A stretch of DNA of 64,000 nt from CAVOJY01 sp963696405 (GTDB taxonomy: Bacteria; Chloroflexota; Limnocylindria; Limnocylindrales; CSP1-4). Every line of letters starts with the position of its first letter. The stretch's first letter is position 1. Under the pieces are notes generated by a model that was not told the DNA's origin, did no database searches, and saw only the letters and a program-made list of their open reading frames with translations. The DNA lies in NCBI GenBank assembly GCA_963696405.1, contig CAVOJY010000006.1:1-64000 (forward strand), given 5' to 3'. This document shows positions 10,215 to 19,111 of the stretch, one piece after another. A program made the position numbers and the translations under genes.

Positions 10215-10461
10215 TCTCAGGCATTTTTTTATTTCTTTTCATGAATGGACCGGATTGATATTTATGGTTTTTATCACATTGCATATTGCCTTGCATTGGC
10301 CCTATATCAAATCAAATTTGAAAAAATATGGTATCATGAAATAGTAGGCACCATTCAGAGCTAATAAGAGAATTGGGAAGGTTCCGAATGGGCTCGCTTT
10401 ATATTAATTCTTGGCAAGGTAACTACAGAAATCTAAAGGACTTCCAAGGTGGAGTATCCAT

Positions 10462-10791
10462 ATGGCAAAGGTCCGGCTGAAATACATAGTTTTCACAGTT
10501 TCGGCCTTGTTCTTTTTCGGATTTACCGCTTTACTGTTTCATCATCACCATCTCCCTCTTCAGCTTGTTTCCTGCGGGATTTGCGAAGCGAAAACCTCGA
10601 CTTCCAGCGCACAATCTAAACTGAATACAGATTGGGATTTTACCGCTTTATCAGAGTCCTCGCAAATGACCCTCTACCTGGTCTGCTACGGGTTAGTTGC
10701 CCTTCTTGCCATTTCCTCCACTCATTCTGTTCGCTTTTTCACTTTTTCGAATAGAGCCCCACCCGAGTGCATTCTTCACACGAATCGCTAA
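10462..10791 (+). CDS. Small His-rich membrane protein of unknown function
   Basis: A protein of 109 residues with two hydrophobic segments (about 9-27 and 69-88). Between them lie HHHH and the cysteines of SCGIC, a plausible metal site facing the periplasm. This arrangement recalls small metal-related membrane proteins, but I do not recognise the family. It lies 117 bp after the DUF4405 gene, and a fragment resembling its second helix region (CGLVAPLALSS in place of CYGLVALLAISS) sits after the second DUF4405 copy near 14580. The two genes therefore travelled together. Confidence 0.55.
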   Translation: MAKVRLKYIVFTVSALFFFGFTALLFHHHHLPLQLVSCGICEAKTSTSSAQSKLNTDWDFTALSESSQMTLYLVCYGLVALLAISSTHSVRFFTFSNRAPPECILHTNR

Positions 10792-10913
10792 TTGTCTTAA
10801 ACCGAGAAAGTTATCAGTTAAAGCTTTTTTTCCAAACATAATTCTGGATTGATAATGGCCAGAACGCAGCTTCGCGACACGGTCTCCGCTACGGCAAAAG
10901 CAGGAGGCAGGAG

Positions 10914-12278
10914 ATGAAGGGCTACCGTGCCGTCCGGAGAGCGATCACGGCGTTGGGCCGAAACCCGATGCGCGCCATGTTGACGGCTCTTGGTATCATC
11001 ATCGGTGTCGGGGCTGTGATCGCCATGATGGAAATCGGCGCGGGTTCCTCCTCGGCTATCCAGAAGGCTATCTCTACAATGGGTGCCAATGTCCTGAATT
11101 TGAGCCCTGGTGCCGCCTCCAGCGCGGGCGTGACCTTCGGATCGGGCAGCCGCATCACTCTCACGCCCGAAGACGGCGAGGCCATTTTAAGGGAATGCCC
11201 TGCGGTCCGTGAAGCGGCCCCCCTTGTCCACACACGTGCCCAAGTGGTCTCCGGACACCGGAACTGGGTTCCGGCATACATCTACGGGTCCACCCCTTCC
11301 TATTTGAGTGTGCAGAACTGGACCATCGCCGAGGGAGAATCTTTCACGGATCGCGACGTCTTGAATGCCAACAGGGTCTGCCTGTTGGGTCAAACCCTGA
11401 TCCGCGAGCTGTTTCAGGGTGAAACACCCGTTGGCAAGGACATCCGCATCAAGAACGTATCGTTCCGGGTTGTCGGGACCCTGGGAAGCAAGGGCGCTAA
11501 CATGATGGGTATGGATCAGGACGACATCATTCTGGCACCTTGGAGCACAATCAAGTTCCGGGTGACGGGTTCCATGCTCGAAAACATCAACCAAAGTGCC
11601 AGCAGTCCGAGCAGTTCGGTGAACAGTCTGAACAATCTTTACCCCGGCAGGCAGCAAAATCTCTATCCCGACCGATCGGCTATCCAAGCTGCCGACAATC
11701 CGATGCCGGTCCGTTTCGCCAACGTCGATCATATTCTGGTGGCGGCGCGGGGAACTGATGACATTGTTTCGGCTATTGACCAGATTACCCTACTGCTTCG
11801 CGAGCGTCATCGCATCCGCCCGGGCGAAGCGGACGATTTCAGGATTCGCGACATGACCGAAATGACTGAGGCGCTTACCTCCACGACGACCCTGATGACC
11901 AATCTCTTGCTGGGTGTAGCCATGATCTCTCTGGTAGTAGGTGGCGTGGGGATCATGAATATCATGCTCGTCTCGGTCACCGAACGCACACGCGAAATCG
12001 GGTTGCGCATGGCGGTCGGGGCACGGTCGCGGGACATCCTGTGGCAGTTTCTGATTGAGGCCATGGTTCTTTGCCTGGTGGGCGGGGGCGTGGGAATCCT
12101 CCTGGGCCACGGAGGGTCGCGCCTCGTGGAACTTCTGCTGCGTTGGCCTGTCGAGACTTCGCCGGCGGCCATTGCCGCTGCCGTAATTGTCTCAGCCAGC
12201 GTGGGGATCATCTTTGGTTTTTACCCAGCTTGGAAGGCATCACGGTTGGACCCCATCGAGGCGTTGCGCTACGAATGA
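10914..12278 (+). CDS. MacB/FtsX-type ABC transporter permease
   Basis: The start follows AGGAGGCAGG. The 454-residue protein has the MacB permease layout. One N-terminal helix (about 19-42) follows the NPMRAMLTALGIIIGVG signature. A periplasmic MacB core domain spans about 45-320. Three C-terminal helices follow, with the family motif NIMLVSVTERTREIGLRMAVGA and a PAWKASRLDPIEALRYE end. These proteins do mechanotransmission for export or lipoprotein handling and need an ATPase partner and usually a periplasmic adaptor. Neither is next to it here, so it is either an orphan or pairs with a distant ATPase. The following cytochrome gene starts 48 bp downstream and may be co-transcribed. Confidence 0.85.
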   Translation: MKGYRAVRRAITALGRNPMRAMLTALGIIIGVGAVIAMMEIGAGSSSAIQKAISTMGANVLNLSPGAASSAGVTFGSGSRITLTPEDGEAILRECPAVREAAPLVHTRAQVVSGHRNWVPAYIYGSTPSYLSVQNWTIAEGESFTDRDVLNANRVCLLGQTLIRELFQGETPVGKDIRIKNVSFRVVGTLGSKGANMMGMDQDDIILAPWSTIKFRVTGSMLENINQSASSPSSSVNSLNNLYPGRQQNLYPDRSAIQAADNPMPVRFANVDHILVAARGTDDIVSAIDQITLLLRERHRIRPGEADDFRIRDMTEMTEALTSTTTLMTNLLLGVAMISLVVGGVGIMNIMLVSVTERTREIGLRMAVGARSRDILWQFLIEAMVLCLVGGGVGILLGHGGSRLVELLLRWPVETSPAAIAAAVIVSASVGIIFGFYPAWKASRLDPIEALRYE

Positions 12279-12325
12279 GGAGGATGACCTTAACCAAAAA
12301 TGAGTACAAAAAGTCGGGAGGATTT

Positions 12326-12895
12326 ATGAAAAAGCGCCTCAAGTGGATTGGCATATGGGGAATGTTGAGTGTGTTTATCCTTGGAGGACTAATCGAAATT
12401 TCGGCTGACGAATATCGGCATCGTGAAAGGAAAAGACACTCCGGACGGGATGATTCAGCAAAAAAGATCGGCAGCAAGCAACTCCAACCGGTTACAAACC
12501 CAACTTACAAGGAAACATGTGGGGGGTGTCATTTTGCCTATCAACCCGAGTTGTTGCCAACGGCCTCGTGGGCAAAACTCCTGAGCGGCTTCGATGACCA
12601 TTTTGGACAAACGCTCGATGTCGATTCAGAAACTCTCGCGACACTGACGGATTACCTTGGGGGGAACGGCGCTGATAAATCTTCATCCAGGCAGGCAGCC
12701 AAGATCATGAAAAGCCTTGGTGGAGGGGTTCCGATGAGAATCACGGATGTGCCGTACATCCGCGATCAGCATCATGAAATTTCTTCTGATGTCTTTAGCA
12801 GAAAGTCTATTGGCTCGTTGTCTAATTGTTCAGCATGCCATAGGACAGCTGAGAATGGCGTTTACGATGATGATTTTGTAGAGATTCCCAAATAA
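12326..12895 (+). CDS. Diheme c-type cytochrome
   Basis: The start at 12326 follows GGGAGG. A signal or anchor segment spans about residues 7-27, then a charged stretch. Two heme c sites are visible, CGGCH (about residue 66) and CSACH (about residue 170). The spacing and the length of 189 residues fit the small diheme cytochrome c family. It would carry electrons in the periplasm. It follows a MacB-type permease by 48 bp. No reductase gene is adjacent, so its partner is unknown. Confidence 0.8.
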   Translation: MKKRLKWIGIWGMLSVFILGGLIEISADEYRHRERKRHSGRDDSAKKIGSKQLQPVTNPTYKETCGGCHFAYQPELLPTASWAKLLSGFDDHFGQTLDVDSETLATLTDYLGGNGADKSSSRQAAKIMKSLGGGVPMRITDVPYIRDQHHEISSDVFSRKSIGSLSNCSACHRTAENGVYDDDFVEIPK

Positions 12896-12963
12896 AAACT
12901 GGATTTTTCTGAATCATACTTTGCCACTAGGGGAATAGAACAGACTGTTGTCCTGTTGATATC

Positions 12964-13275
12964 ATGCTACAAGATTTTCTGGTTATGCTGGTTATGGCCT
13001 TTATTGCTTTTGAGCTAATAGAGCATGTGTTGGCTCCAATTGTTTGGTTTTTATTAAAGGGTAACAAAAAATCCGACTACAGCATTGGAGCAATGAAAGG
13101 CAAGACGGTCGAAATACAATGCTGGGATGATAAATCCGGAATAGTTTTATTTCATGCAGAGAGATGGCAGGCTGTGAGCGACAAGCCGATGCAACCTGGT
13201 GAAAAGGCCATCGTAGAGGAGATCTCAGGCCTTACGTTAAAAATCAAACCCTATATGGATACACCTGGAAATTAA
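12964..13275 (+). CDS. NfeD-like small membrane protein
   Basis: A protein of 103 residues with an N-terminal helix (about 4-32) and a C-terminal beta-rich domain: KGKTVEIQCW, HAERWQAVS, EKAIVEEISGLTLKI. This is the pattern of the NfeD C-terminal OB-fold domain (GE-W-A, then G--V-V----GL-L-V). NfeD proteins support membrane proteases or stomatin partners. No stomatin gene is next to it. Base composition turns AT-rich from here. Confidence 0.6.
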   Translation: MLQDFLVMLVMAFIAFELIEHVLAPIVWFLLKGNKKSDYSIGAMKGKTVEIQCWDDKSGIVLFHAERWQAVSDKPMQPGEKAIVEEISGLTLKIKPYMDTPGN

Positions 13276-13352
13276 GTTCGTCATAACCTAGTTAATTAGA
13301 GAATGTGTGCATCGTTAATTCGCCTTAAATTTTTCAGGCCATCGATCATAAA

Positions 13353-14243
13353 ATGATTAAAATCGAATATTATAGGCTGGCCGAATATAAAATTAGTGAA
13401 GACGAAGATGGTCATATATGGTGGGAAACACATTCTGGTTTTTGTTCTGTAAAGACGGGACGCTGCTTTGTGAACGGAAACATTCTATTCATTGAACCCG
13501 GTCACACATCTGAAGAAAACGGATTCTTAAAAGGCGAGTTTCTTGATCAACTCAATCGTTTGCCGAAGTGGGCAAAGACCAACTATTACTGTACAAGTTT
13601 TAACATTGTTAAATGCAAAACTGATCAAAATAGAAAACTCTCATCCAGGAATAATAAATTTTCACAGCCAACAACCCAAGAGGATGTTTCATATAGACTG
13701 GGCCAATTTGAGATTATTGAAAAGAAAGACGGCGAACTACTCTGGAAGTCCTACAGTGGCCGTAGGACTATAAAGATAGGTAAAGGTTACGTAGATGGCA
13801 ACATTTTGTTTTTTAGACGCGGAGAAGCCGAAAAAACCAAAATAATAAAAAAAGTTTTTCTGGAGCGCCTATTCCTACTTCCTACTTGGGGAAAAACTAA
13901 TCTTTTCTGTCAGCATCACACACTTTACAGCTGTGAAACTAATACAATATGCTTTGACTTGGATGAAAACGTTCTGTCAAATAAGAACGAAAACGATACA
14001 GGTGTTTTTAAAAAAAGGTCTTCCCAGATAAAATCCAATATAAGGCCAAAGACTGCGACCATAACTTTTACACAAAACCACTTAGAAAAATTTTGTTCAT
14101 TTTGCTCTATATTGGTTTTGCTTATTTTGAAAGTACTATTTTGGCTCATTATAATAATCCTAAAAACCCTAAAAAAGTTTATTAAAGGATGTGCGTTGGG
14201 TGGAAAACGACTTTTAAAAATGGCATTAAAATTTATAAACTGA
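13353..14243 (+). CDS. Two-repeat membrane-anchored protein of unknown function
   Basis: The protein has 296 residues and I do not recognise it. Residues about 6-88 and 117-198 are two copies of one module: each begins YRL--(Y/F)-I, then G---W---SG, then a FVNGNILF or YVDGNILFF strand, then LP-W-KTN and two cysteines before the next repeat. A lysine-rich linker is followed by a strongly hydrophobic segment (about 248-272) and a basic tail, so it is probably tail-anchored with the repeats in the cytoplasm. The gene is much more AT-rich than its neighbours, which suggests foreign origin. Its stop abuts the decayed DUF4405 copy. Confidence 0.55.
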   Translation: MIKIEYYRLAEYKISEDEDGHIWWETHSGFCSVKTGRCFVNGNILFIEPGHTSEENGFLKGEFLDQLNRLPKWAKTNYYCTSFNIVKCKTDQNRKLSSRNNKFSQPTTQEDVSYRLGQFEIIEKKDGELLWKSYSGRRTIKIGKGYVDGNILFFRRGEAEKTKIIKKVFLERLFLLPTWGKTNLFCQHHTLYSCETNTICFDLDENVLSNKNENDTGVFKKRSSQIKSNIRPKTATITFTQNHLEKFCSFCSILVLLILKVLFWLIIIILKTLKKFIKGCALGGKRLLKMALKFIN

Positions 14244-14505
14244 TATTGGACATATTTTACTTTGGATAGTCAACCTAATATCCTTTACCCTCTTTACTAT
14301 TTTGTGTTGTACTGGGTTCCTGAATTGGTTTGTGCTGCCGAGAGGATATGGTGGCCAGGGAGGTTTTGCACTTTCTCTAAGACACTTTTTTATTGCTATT
14401 CATGAATGGGTCGGACTGATATTCATGGCTATTATCGCAATACATTTCGTCCTGCATTGGCCCTATATAAAGTTAAACTTAAAGAAACTTAGCATTATGA
14501 AATAG
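14239..14505 (+). pseudogene. Second DUF4405-type gene, start codon lost
   Basis: The open frame from 14239 reads LLWIVNLISFTLF, LNWFVLPRGYGG, SLRHFFIAIHEWVG and ends HWPYIKLNLKKLSIMK. It parallels the IS-split copy at 8334-10344 over almost its whole length. The equivalent of the first codons (MPNGKSST) is missing; the frame begins right at the end of the preceding gene and has no ATG before residue 22. It may start at ATT (14245), at an internal ATG (14302), or be dead. Three helices with several histidines fit a cytochrome-b-like fold (inference). Confidence 0.65.
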
Positions 14506-14564
14506 GAAGTGCCATTCGGGGCTGATAAGGGGATTGGGATTGCTCCACATGGGCTCGAACTTGG

Positions 14565-16004
14565 CTAATTCTTGATGGTCCGCTGCGGGTTAGTTGCCCC
14601 ACTTGCCCTTTCCTCTTCTTCGACAATTAAATTGGCGATAGTTTCGTAACTCCCACCAAAATGATGCGCACCTTTAAAAGGAACCAGCCGAGCTTGGTTG
14701 ACGGACAACCGCGAGCAAAGGCTTTCTTTCTCCTCTTCACCGTAAATGCATAGAAGGTGCTTATTTGCCAATTTTTCTGTCTCGGGCAAAACGGGTAGTG
14801 AATTTTGCGACTTTCCTCCGAGCCAGTCGGTCAGATGAAATTCGAAATTGGCGTCATTTCCAGGGCCCAGTAATGCAATCAGCACCACTCGATTGAGCAA
14901 ATCCGAATCAATGCGGTTGGCCATAAATGGTAAGACATCAGCTCCCAACGAATAGCCGACCAAGATCACCCTGTCCTTTTTCCATGTGGTGAGGTAAGCT
15001 CGCAGAATCCGGTTAAGATCCTCGGCTGCAATCTCCGGAGTTTTTTTTGCCCAGAAGTATTTCAAGGAGTTCAGCCCGACAACTGCAATTCCTCGCTTGG
15101 CAAGGACACCGGCAACCTCTCGATCGATCCCGGCCCATCCCCCATCTCCCGATAGAATTACGGCCATCGCATCCTTGCTTGGAGCATCGGCAGGCACCTC
15201 TACTAAAGGCAGGTCTTGGAGGTCTGCCATTACGGACGATGGCTGTCGGTTGGACTGGGCCACCAAACGCTGAAACTCGTCACGGAATTGGAGCAGCCAG
15301 TTGCGGGGAACCGAAAATCCGTGCCCAACCTTGGGCAAAAGAACCAGCCGACCGGTATTAACGCGTTTGACAAACTCCTCGGTGACTTTGGGATAACAAA
15401 CCTCGTCGATCGTTCCCTGCAGGGCGATCCAGGGTTCATGCAGATGCGTCGCGGGCGAAAAGATAAAACCTATGTTCTTGGGTCCTTTTTCCCATTTGAG
15501 GCCACTGCCCCTGCAGAGTGGTTTCGGTAACAAGAGGTCCGGACAAAACCCCATGCTGATAGCCCCCCGAAATGTATTCGGAGGGGACTGTGCCAACACA
15601 GCGTATACCAACGTAGCGCCGGACGAATAACCGACCAGAACGGGATTGACATAACGAGGATAGTTTAATTTCTTTTGAACGAATTTGCTCAGCATCTCGA
15701 AATCGGCAGCCGGATAGGAGCACCCTTCCGATTGGGATTCCAAATGTTTCAGATAGCGCACGATGTCAATGCCTACTACCATGGCATCCAGAGAGGTGAG
15801 CTCCCGAGCCATTTCGATAACACCAAGATTCCAGCCGCCGTCACCGGATACGAAGAGAACCACATGAGATGGCTGAGAAGATTGGCTGTAAACCGTGAGC
15901 GGCCCAAATGGACCAAACTCAATGTGATCTTCTTCGATGCCTTTACTCAGGCCCTCTGAAACCCAGCAACTTGCCAAAATGACGACTAAAAGAAGGCGTT
16001 TCAT
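14565..16004 (-). CDS. acvB: AcvB/VirJ-family periplasmic serine hydrolase
   Basis: The start at 16004 is chosen because the ATG overlaps the mprF stop (ATGA) and begins a signal peptide (KRLLLVVILASCW). Two alpha/beta-hydrolase halves follow. Each has a nucleophile elbow, GYSSG (first half) and GYSLGAD (second half), and an oxyanion-type LFVSGDGGW or ILSGDGGW turn. The second half ends with a GAHHFGG catalytic histidine. Family members cleave lysyl-phosphatidylglycerol in the periplasm and reverse the MprF modification. The overlap with mprF makes co-translation likely. Confidence 0.85.
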   Translation of the reverse strand: MKRLLLVVILASCWVSEGLSKGIEEDHIEFGPFGPLTVYSQSSQPSHVVLFVSGDGGWNLGVIEMARELTSLDAMVVGIDIVRYLKHLESQSEGCSYPAADFEMLSKFVQKKLNYPRYVNPVLVGYSSGATLVYAVLAQSPPNTFRGAISMGFCPDLLLPKPLCRGSGLKWEKGPKNIGFIFSPATHLHEPWIALQGTIDEVCYPKVTEEFVKRVNTGRLVLLPKVGHGFSVPRNWLLQFRDEFQRLVAQSNRQPSSVMADLQDLPLVEVPADAPSKDAMAVILSGDGGWAGIDREVAGVLAKRGIAVVGLNSLKYFWAKKTPEIAAEDLNRILRAYLTTWKKDRVILVGYSLGADVLPFMANRIDSDLLNRVVLIALLGPGNDANFEFHLTDWLGGKSQNSLPVLPETEKLANKHLLCIYGEEEKESLCSRLSVNQARLVPFKGAHHFGGSYETIANLIVEEEERASGATNPQRTIKN

Positions 16005-18556
16005 TTGCCGATAGTTCCTTTGATCCCACCGGAAATAAGGGTAGTTACGTTTGCAATCACCCGCGGCAACGCCAACCCACCTGGGGTGGCAAGATATTTG
16101 GGCGTCCATACCGGGATGAATTTTTCCTTATATTGCCGCAGTCCCTGGAAATTGTAAAAATGCTCTCCATGTCGGGCAATAAAGGCGGCCATCCGGTTCC
16201 ATGGGGAGGAAAGCTCCCTATTTTCAATTCCCGTAAACGGAGCCATTCCCAGATTGAACCATTGAAAGTTTTGATTTTTCCCCCAAAGCATGAGTTCGGT
16301 TAACAAAAAATCCATGACACCGTAGGAAGCACCCGGAGAGAACCGCATCAAGTCCACGCTGATTTCTTTTTGTTCGGCACCAATCCAGATATTCGCAAAC
16401 GCCACCATCGTTCCGCCCCGCCGAACAATGGCTGTTTGAAACTGGTTGAGATAGTCCACTTGAAAAGTGCCAATGGAAAAGCCTTTCTCCCGAGTGCTTT
16501 TCTCCGCGAGCCATGCAGCCGAAACGCTTCGCATTTCGTCCCAAACGCTTAAGCTACCTCCTCCTGCCTCCACTATCTCAAAAATGCACCCTTCGTGGGT
16601 AGCTTTTTTACAGGTTTGTCGAAGGTTTTTATGCGCCCCGCCCTCCAATGAAAAACTGGGCAGTGGGACCTTGGCTTCTTCTCCCAATTTCAGAAGGGAA
16701 AGTCCTATGTCGAGATAGTAGTGTAAACTGCCTGGGTCGACCTGATAAAAAACCGTCCAGCCATCGTAGCGATCGGAAAGCTCCCGAAAACGCCAGATGA
16801 GATTAGGCCATTCGGCCTGCGGGCCTACGGGGTTGCCCATACTCACCCAGCTTCGCCCACAAACCGCGTACATTATGAAGGCGTTGTGGGTTTCGCTGAA
16901 TAAGAACGACTTGTCTCCTATCAGGGCCAAGTTAGCACACGTGTCCGGCGACGCTTTAACGATGGCCTTGACCGCTTTGCCATCCATATCTTTGGGGCCT
17001 TTTGAGGGAGGCGCTGGCCTCAAGAGCCTGCCGACGGCCCAAAGAGTCACCAGGGTCAACATGCCAACCGAAGCTCTGAGAAAACGAGAGGCATGTCCGC
17101 TAAAGGCAAACTGCCACCAGAGCTCACTGGATATCTCAACATGCTTGTACGCGAAGAGGCCGAGTCCGATAGAACCCGCAACTACGATAAAAATGGCGGC
17201 GATCCAGCCGGGGTTGATCGGTTGGCTCAGGAGCGAAGCTCGGCGGTAGAAATGCCGCCGGCATGGCAACAGGACTGCAAGGATCAATCCCAGCGCGAGT
17301 GCTTCTTCATAGTCCAGACCCTTCAGCAACGAGGCCAAAATGCCTGTTCCTATAAGTGCAATCGTCAGAAAATAAGCCGCGTCAATTCGGCGCTGAAGTC
17401 CATGCGCCAGCAACACCAAAGCCACGCCGGCAATGCTTCCAATGAAGTGCGACAATTCGAGCAGAGGCAAAGGAATTAGGAGTTTCAACCAAGCCAACCG
17501 GCTTTCGATAGCCGGCGTGGCTCCTGAAATCATGAGCAGCCCACCTCCGATGAATACACTGAAACTCAGTACGTTTGGCAATACAGTCGGCGCCCAGTTC
17601 CCAAACAGCCTTAGAAAGAGGTATGCTTTCTCTTTCCCGCGAAATAACTCTTGGGAGCCAAGCAGCGCCGTCGCCACGCCCAGTGGTAGCAGGTAGTAGA
17701 TCCCCCGAAAAGCGATCAGAGCCCCCAGCAACTGGGTTGCGTTCATGCTATGTGGAAAGAGCATCAACACAGCGGTTTCAAAGACACCCAGCCCTCCGGG
17801 AACCTGACTGGCCAACCCTGCCATCTGCGCGAGGAAATACACGCCGATGAAATTTAAAAAAGACAGCGGCAACTCGGAAGGCAGCAGCGTGTAAAGCACT
17901 GCTCCACCCAGAAGCCAATCCACGCACGCCACCAGGATCTGAGAAAAGAGGATGGGCAAGGATGGGATGGCAATCTCCCATCCCCTGAAATGGACAGGAT
18001 GCCTATAGAAGGCGGTAAGGGCGATGTAGCCCATCAGTATGCCCAAGAACAGAACGCCGAGCGGTAAGGTTGTATGAAAAGGAATATGCGACCCGGGTGG
18101 AATCCCCATCGGTTCTAAAACGAAGACCATGCCGCCCATGCTGAAAAAACCAAGCCATAGGGTCAGGGTACAGAATGCCACCACTTTGGTGATTTCTAAA
18201 GCCGAAAGCCCCCAGCTGGAATAAAGCCGATATCGAACCGAGGCGCCGGCCAGCATGGAAAAACCGATATTATTGCTGAAGGCATAACCGATGAAGGAAG
18301 CAAGGGCGATCCGTGTGAGGGACAAGGGGTGCTTGATAAATCGAATGGCCAAGTAATCATAGCCAGCCATGATCGTGTAACTGGACACCGTGAGGATAGC
18401 TGCAAGCCAGAGGCGTTTTCCAGGGATGGCCTTAAGTTCGGACAGGATATGCTGCAAATGGACTGTCTGCACCTCTCGGTGCAGGGCCCACAAAGCGGCT
18501 GAAAACAAGAGCAGGCTGAAAAGCGCACCGGTATATTTCAAGATCTTCGATTTCAT
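16001..18556 (-). CDS. mprF: Bifunctional lysylphosphatidylglycerol synthetase/flippase
   Basis: The start is taken at 18556 (MKSKILKYTGALFS), which matches the usual MprF beginning; 18592 is an in-frame alternative and neither has a good ribosome site. Residues about 1-520 form a flippase with a dozen or more helices, including ASQVPGGLGVFETAVL in the conserved polytopic core. Residues about 550-851 are the DUF2156 aminoacyl-PG synthetase: FQWFNLGMAPF, VDLMRFSPGASYGVMDFLL. It moves lysine (or alanine) from tRNA to phosphatidylglycerol and flips it out, giving resistance to cationic peptides and acid. It forms an operon with acvB. Confidence 0.9.
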   Translation of the reverse strand: MKSKILKYTGALFSLLLFSAALWALHREVQTVHLQHILSELKAIPGKRLWLAAILTVSSYTIMAGYDYLAIRFIKHPLSLTRIALASFIGYAFSNNIGFSMLAGASVRYRLYSSWGLSALEITKVVAFCTLTLWLGFFSMGGMVFVLEPMGIPPGSHIPFHTTLPLGVLFLGILMGYIALTAFYRHPVHFRGWEIAIPSLPILFSQILVACVDWLLGGAVLYTLLPSELPLSFLNFIGVYFLAQMAGLASQVPGGLGVFETAVLMLFPHSMNATQLLGALIAFRGIYYLLPLGVATALLGSQELFRGKEKAYLFLRLFGNWAPTVLPNVLSFSVFIGGGLLMISGATPAIESRLAWLKLLIPLPLLELSHFIGSIAGVALVLLAHGLQRRIDAAYFLTIALIGTGILASLLKGLDYEEALALGLILAVLLPCRRHFYRRASLLSQPINPGWIAAIFIVVAGSIGLGLFAYKHVEISSELWWQFAFSGHASRFLRASVGMLTLVTLWAVGRLLRPAPPSKGPKDMDGKAVKAIVKASPDTCANLALIGDKSFLFSETHNAFIMYAVCGRSWVSMGNPVGPQAEWPNLIWRFRELSDRYDGWTVFYQVDPGSLHYYLDIGLSLLKLGEEAKVPLPSFSLEGGAHKNLRQTCKKATHEGCIFEIVEAGGGSLSVWDEMRSVSAAWLAEKSTREKGFSIGTFQVDYLNQFQTAIVRRGGTMVAFANIWIGAEQKEISVDLMRFSPGASYGVMDFLLTELMLWGKNQNFQWFNLGMAPFTGIENRELSSPWNRMAAFIARHGEHFYNFQGLRQYKEKFIPVWTPKYLATPGGLALPRVIANVTTLISGGIKGTIGK

Positions 18557-18592
18557 TGCAGCCCTGGAAGGAAAAGGTGCATTCGGAAACAT

Positions 18593-19111
18593 GGTTGAGA
18601 GACGGTTGTTTGAGCTTTAATAGCAGAAATTCCCCAGTCAAGCCATAAGCGATAGGATTCAGAATATTGGTGAATTACGAATTATTTCTTTTGGGATTTG
18701 TTGCCCCGCCCCAATACTCATAAATTGCCACACGCTTCAGCACCCCCTATAGCACCGAGAGTACCCCGCGCGTTTCGTGCCAAAGGCTACTGATAAATAA
18801 TACTTTACAAAAAACTGTAGGACAAAGACTGACATCACAAATGCAGCCTACCTTACACAATAATCAGACAGGGGCCGATGGCGAGCGCTTGTGTTTCTGT
18901 TTAATATTTAACCGACAAGAATTTGTGGATTTTTCTGACGGGTGCTTTCCAAAATATGCGGAAATAGAGCGTTTTTGCCAAATCTAAAATCCGCCGCGTT
19001 GAATGAAGGGTTGTTCATCGATTTTGCGGATTTTGAAACTCGTTGGAACCGTGCGTGAACGTCAAAGATTATGACTTCACAAAAATTGCCAACCAAAGGG
19101 AGGTATGATTT
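18593..19111. other. Intergenic region carrying promoter module A
   Basis: About 520 bp with no convincing gene. It holds the promoter module at 18817-18907 in front of the gene at 19112. A short minus-strand open frame at 18908-19096 has no support. Confidence 0.5.
18817..18907 (+). promoter_or_regulatory. Promoter module copy A (two operator dyads plus -10)
   Basis: GTAGGA at 18817, CTGACA at 18829, ATCAGACA at 18863, CCGAT at 18875, and a -10-like TAATAT at 18902-18907, with spacings 6, 28, 4 and 22. The same spacings occur in five other copies. It lies about 205 bp upstream of the exported protein gene at 19112. Confidence 0.75.

Larger units (their letters stand above)
8334..10344 (+). 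pseudogene. DUF4405-type membrane protein, split by an IS1380 element
   Basis: The gene starts at 8334 after GTGAAGGA and reads MPNGKSSTLWIVNVISF, then LVNWLVLAKGYG and QLSL. There the IS begins at 8479. Beyond the IS, the frame resumes at 10215 with RHFFISFHEWTGLIFMVF to a stop at 10344. Removing the IS and one copy of the TCTCA duplication restores an unbroken frame of about 92 residues. It matches the second copy at 14239-14505, which has LSLRHFF at this point. The helices carry histidines as in small cytochrome-b-like DUF4405 proteins; heme binding is inferred only. Confidence 0.85.
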
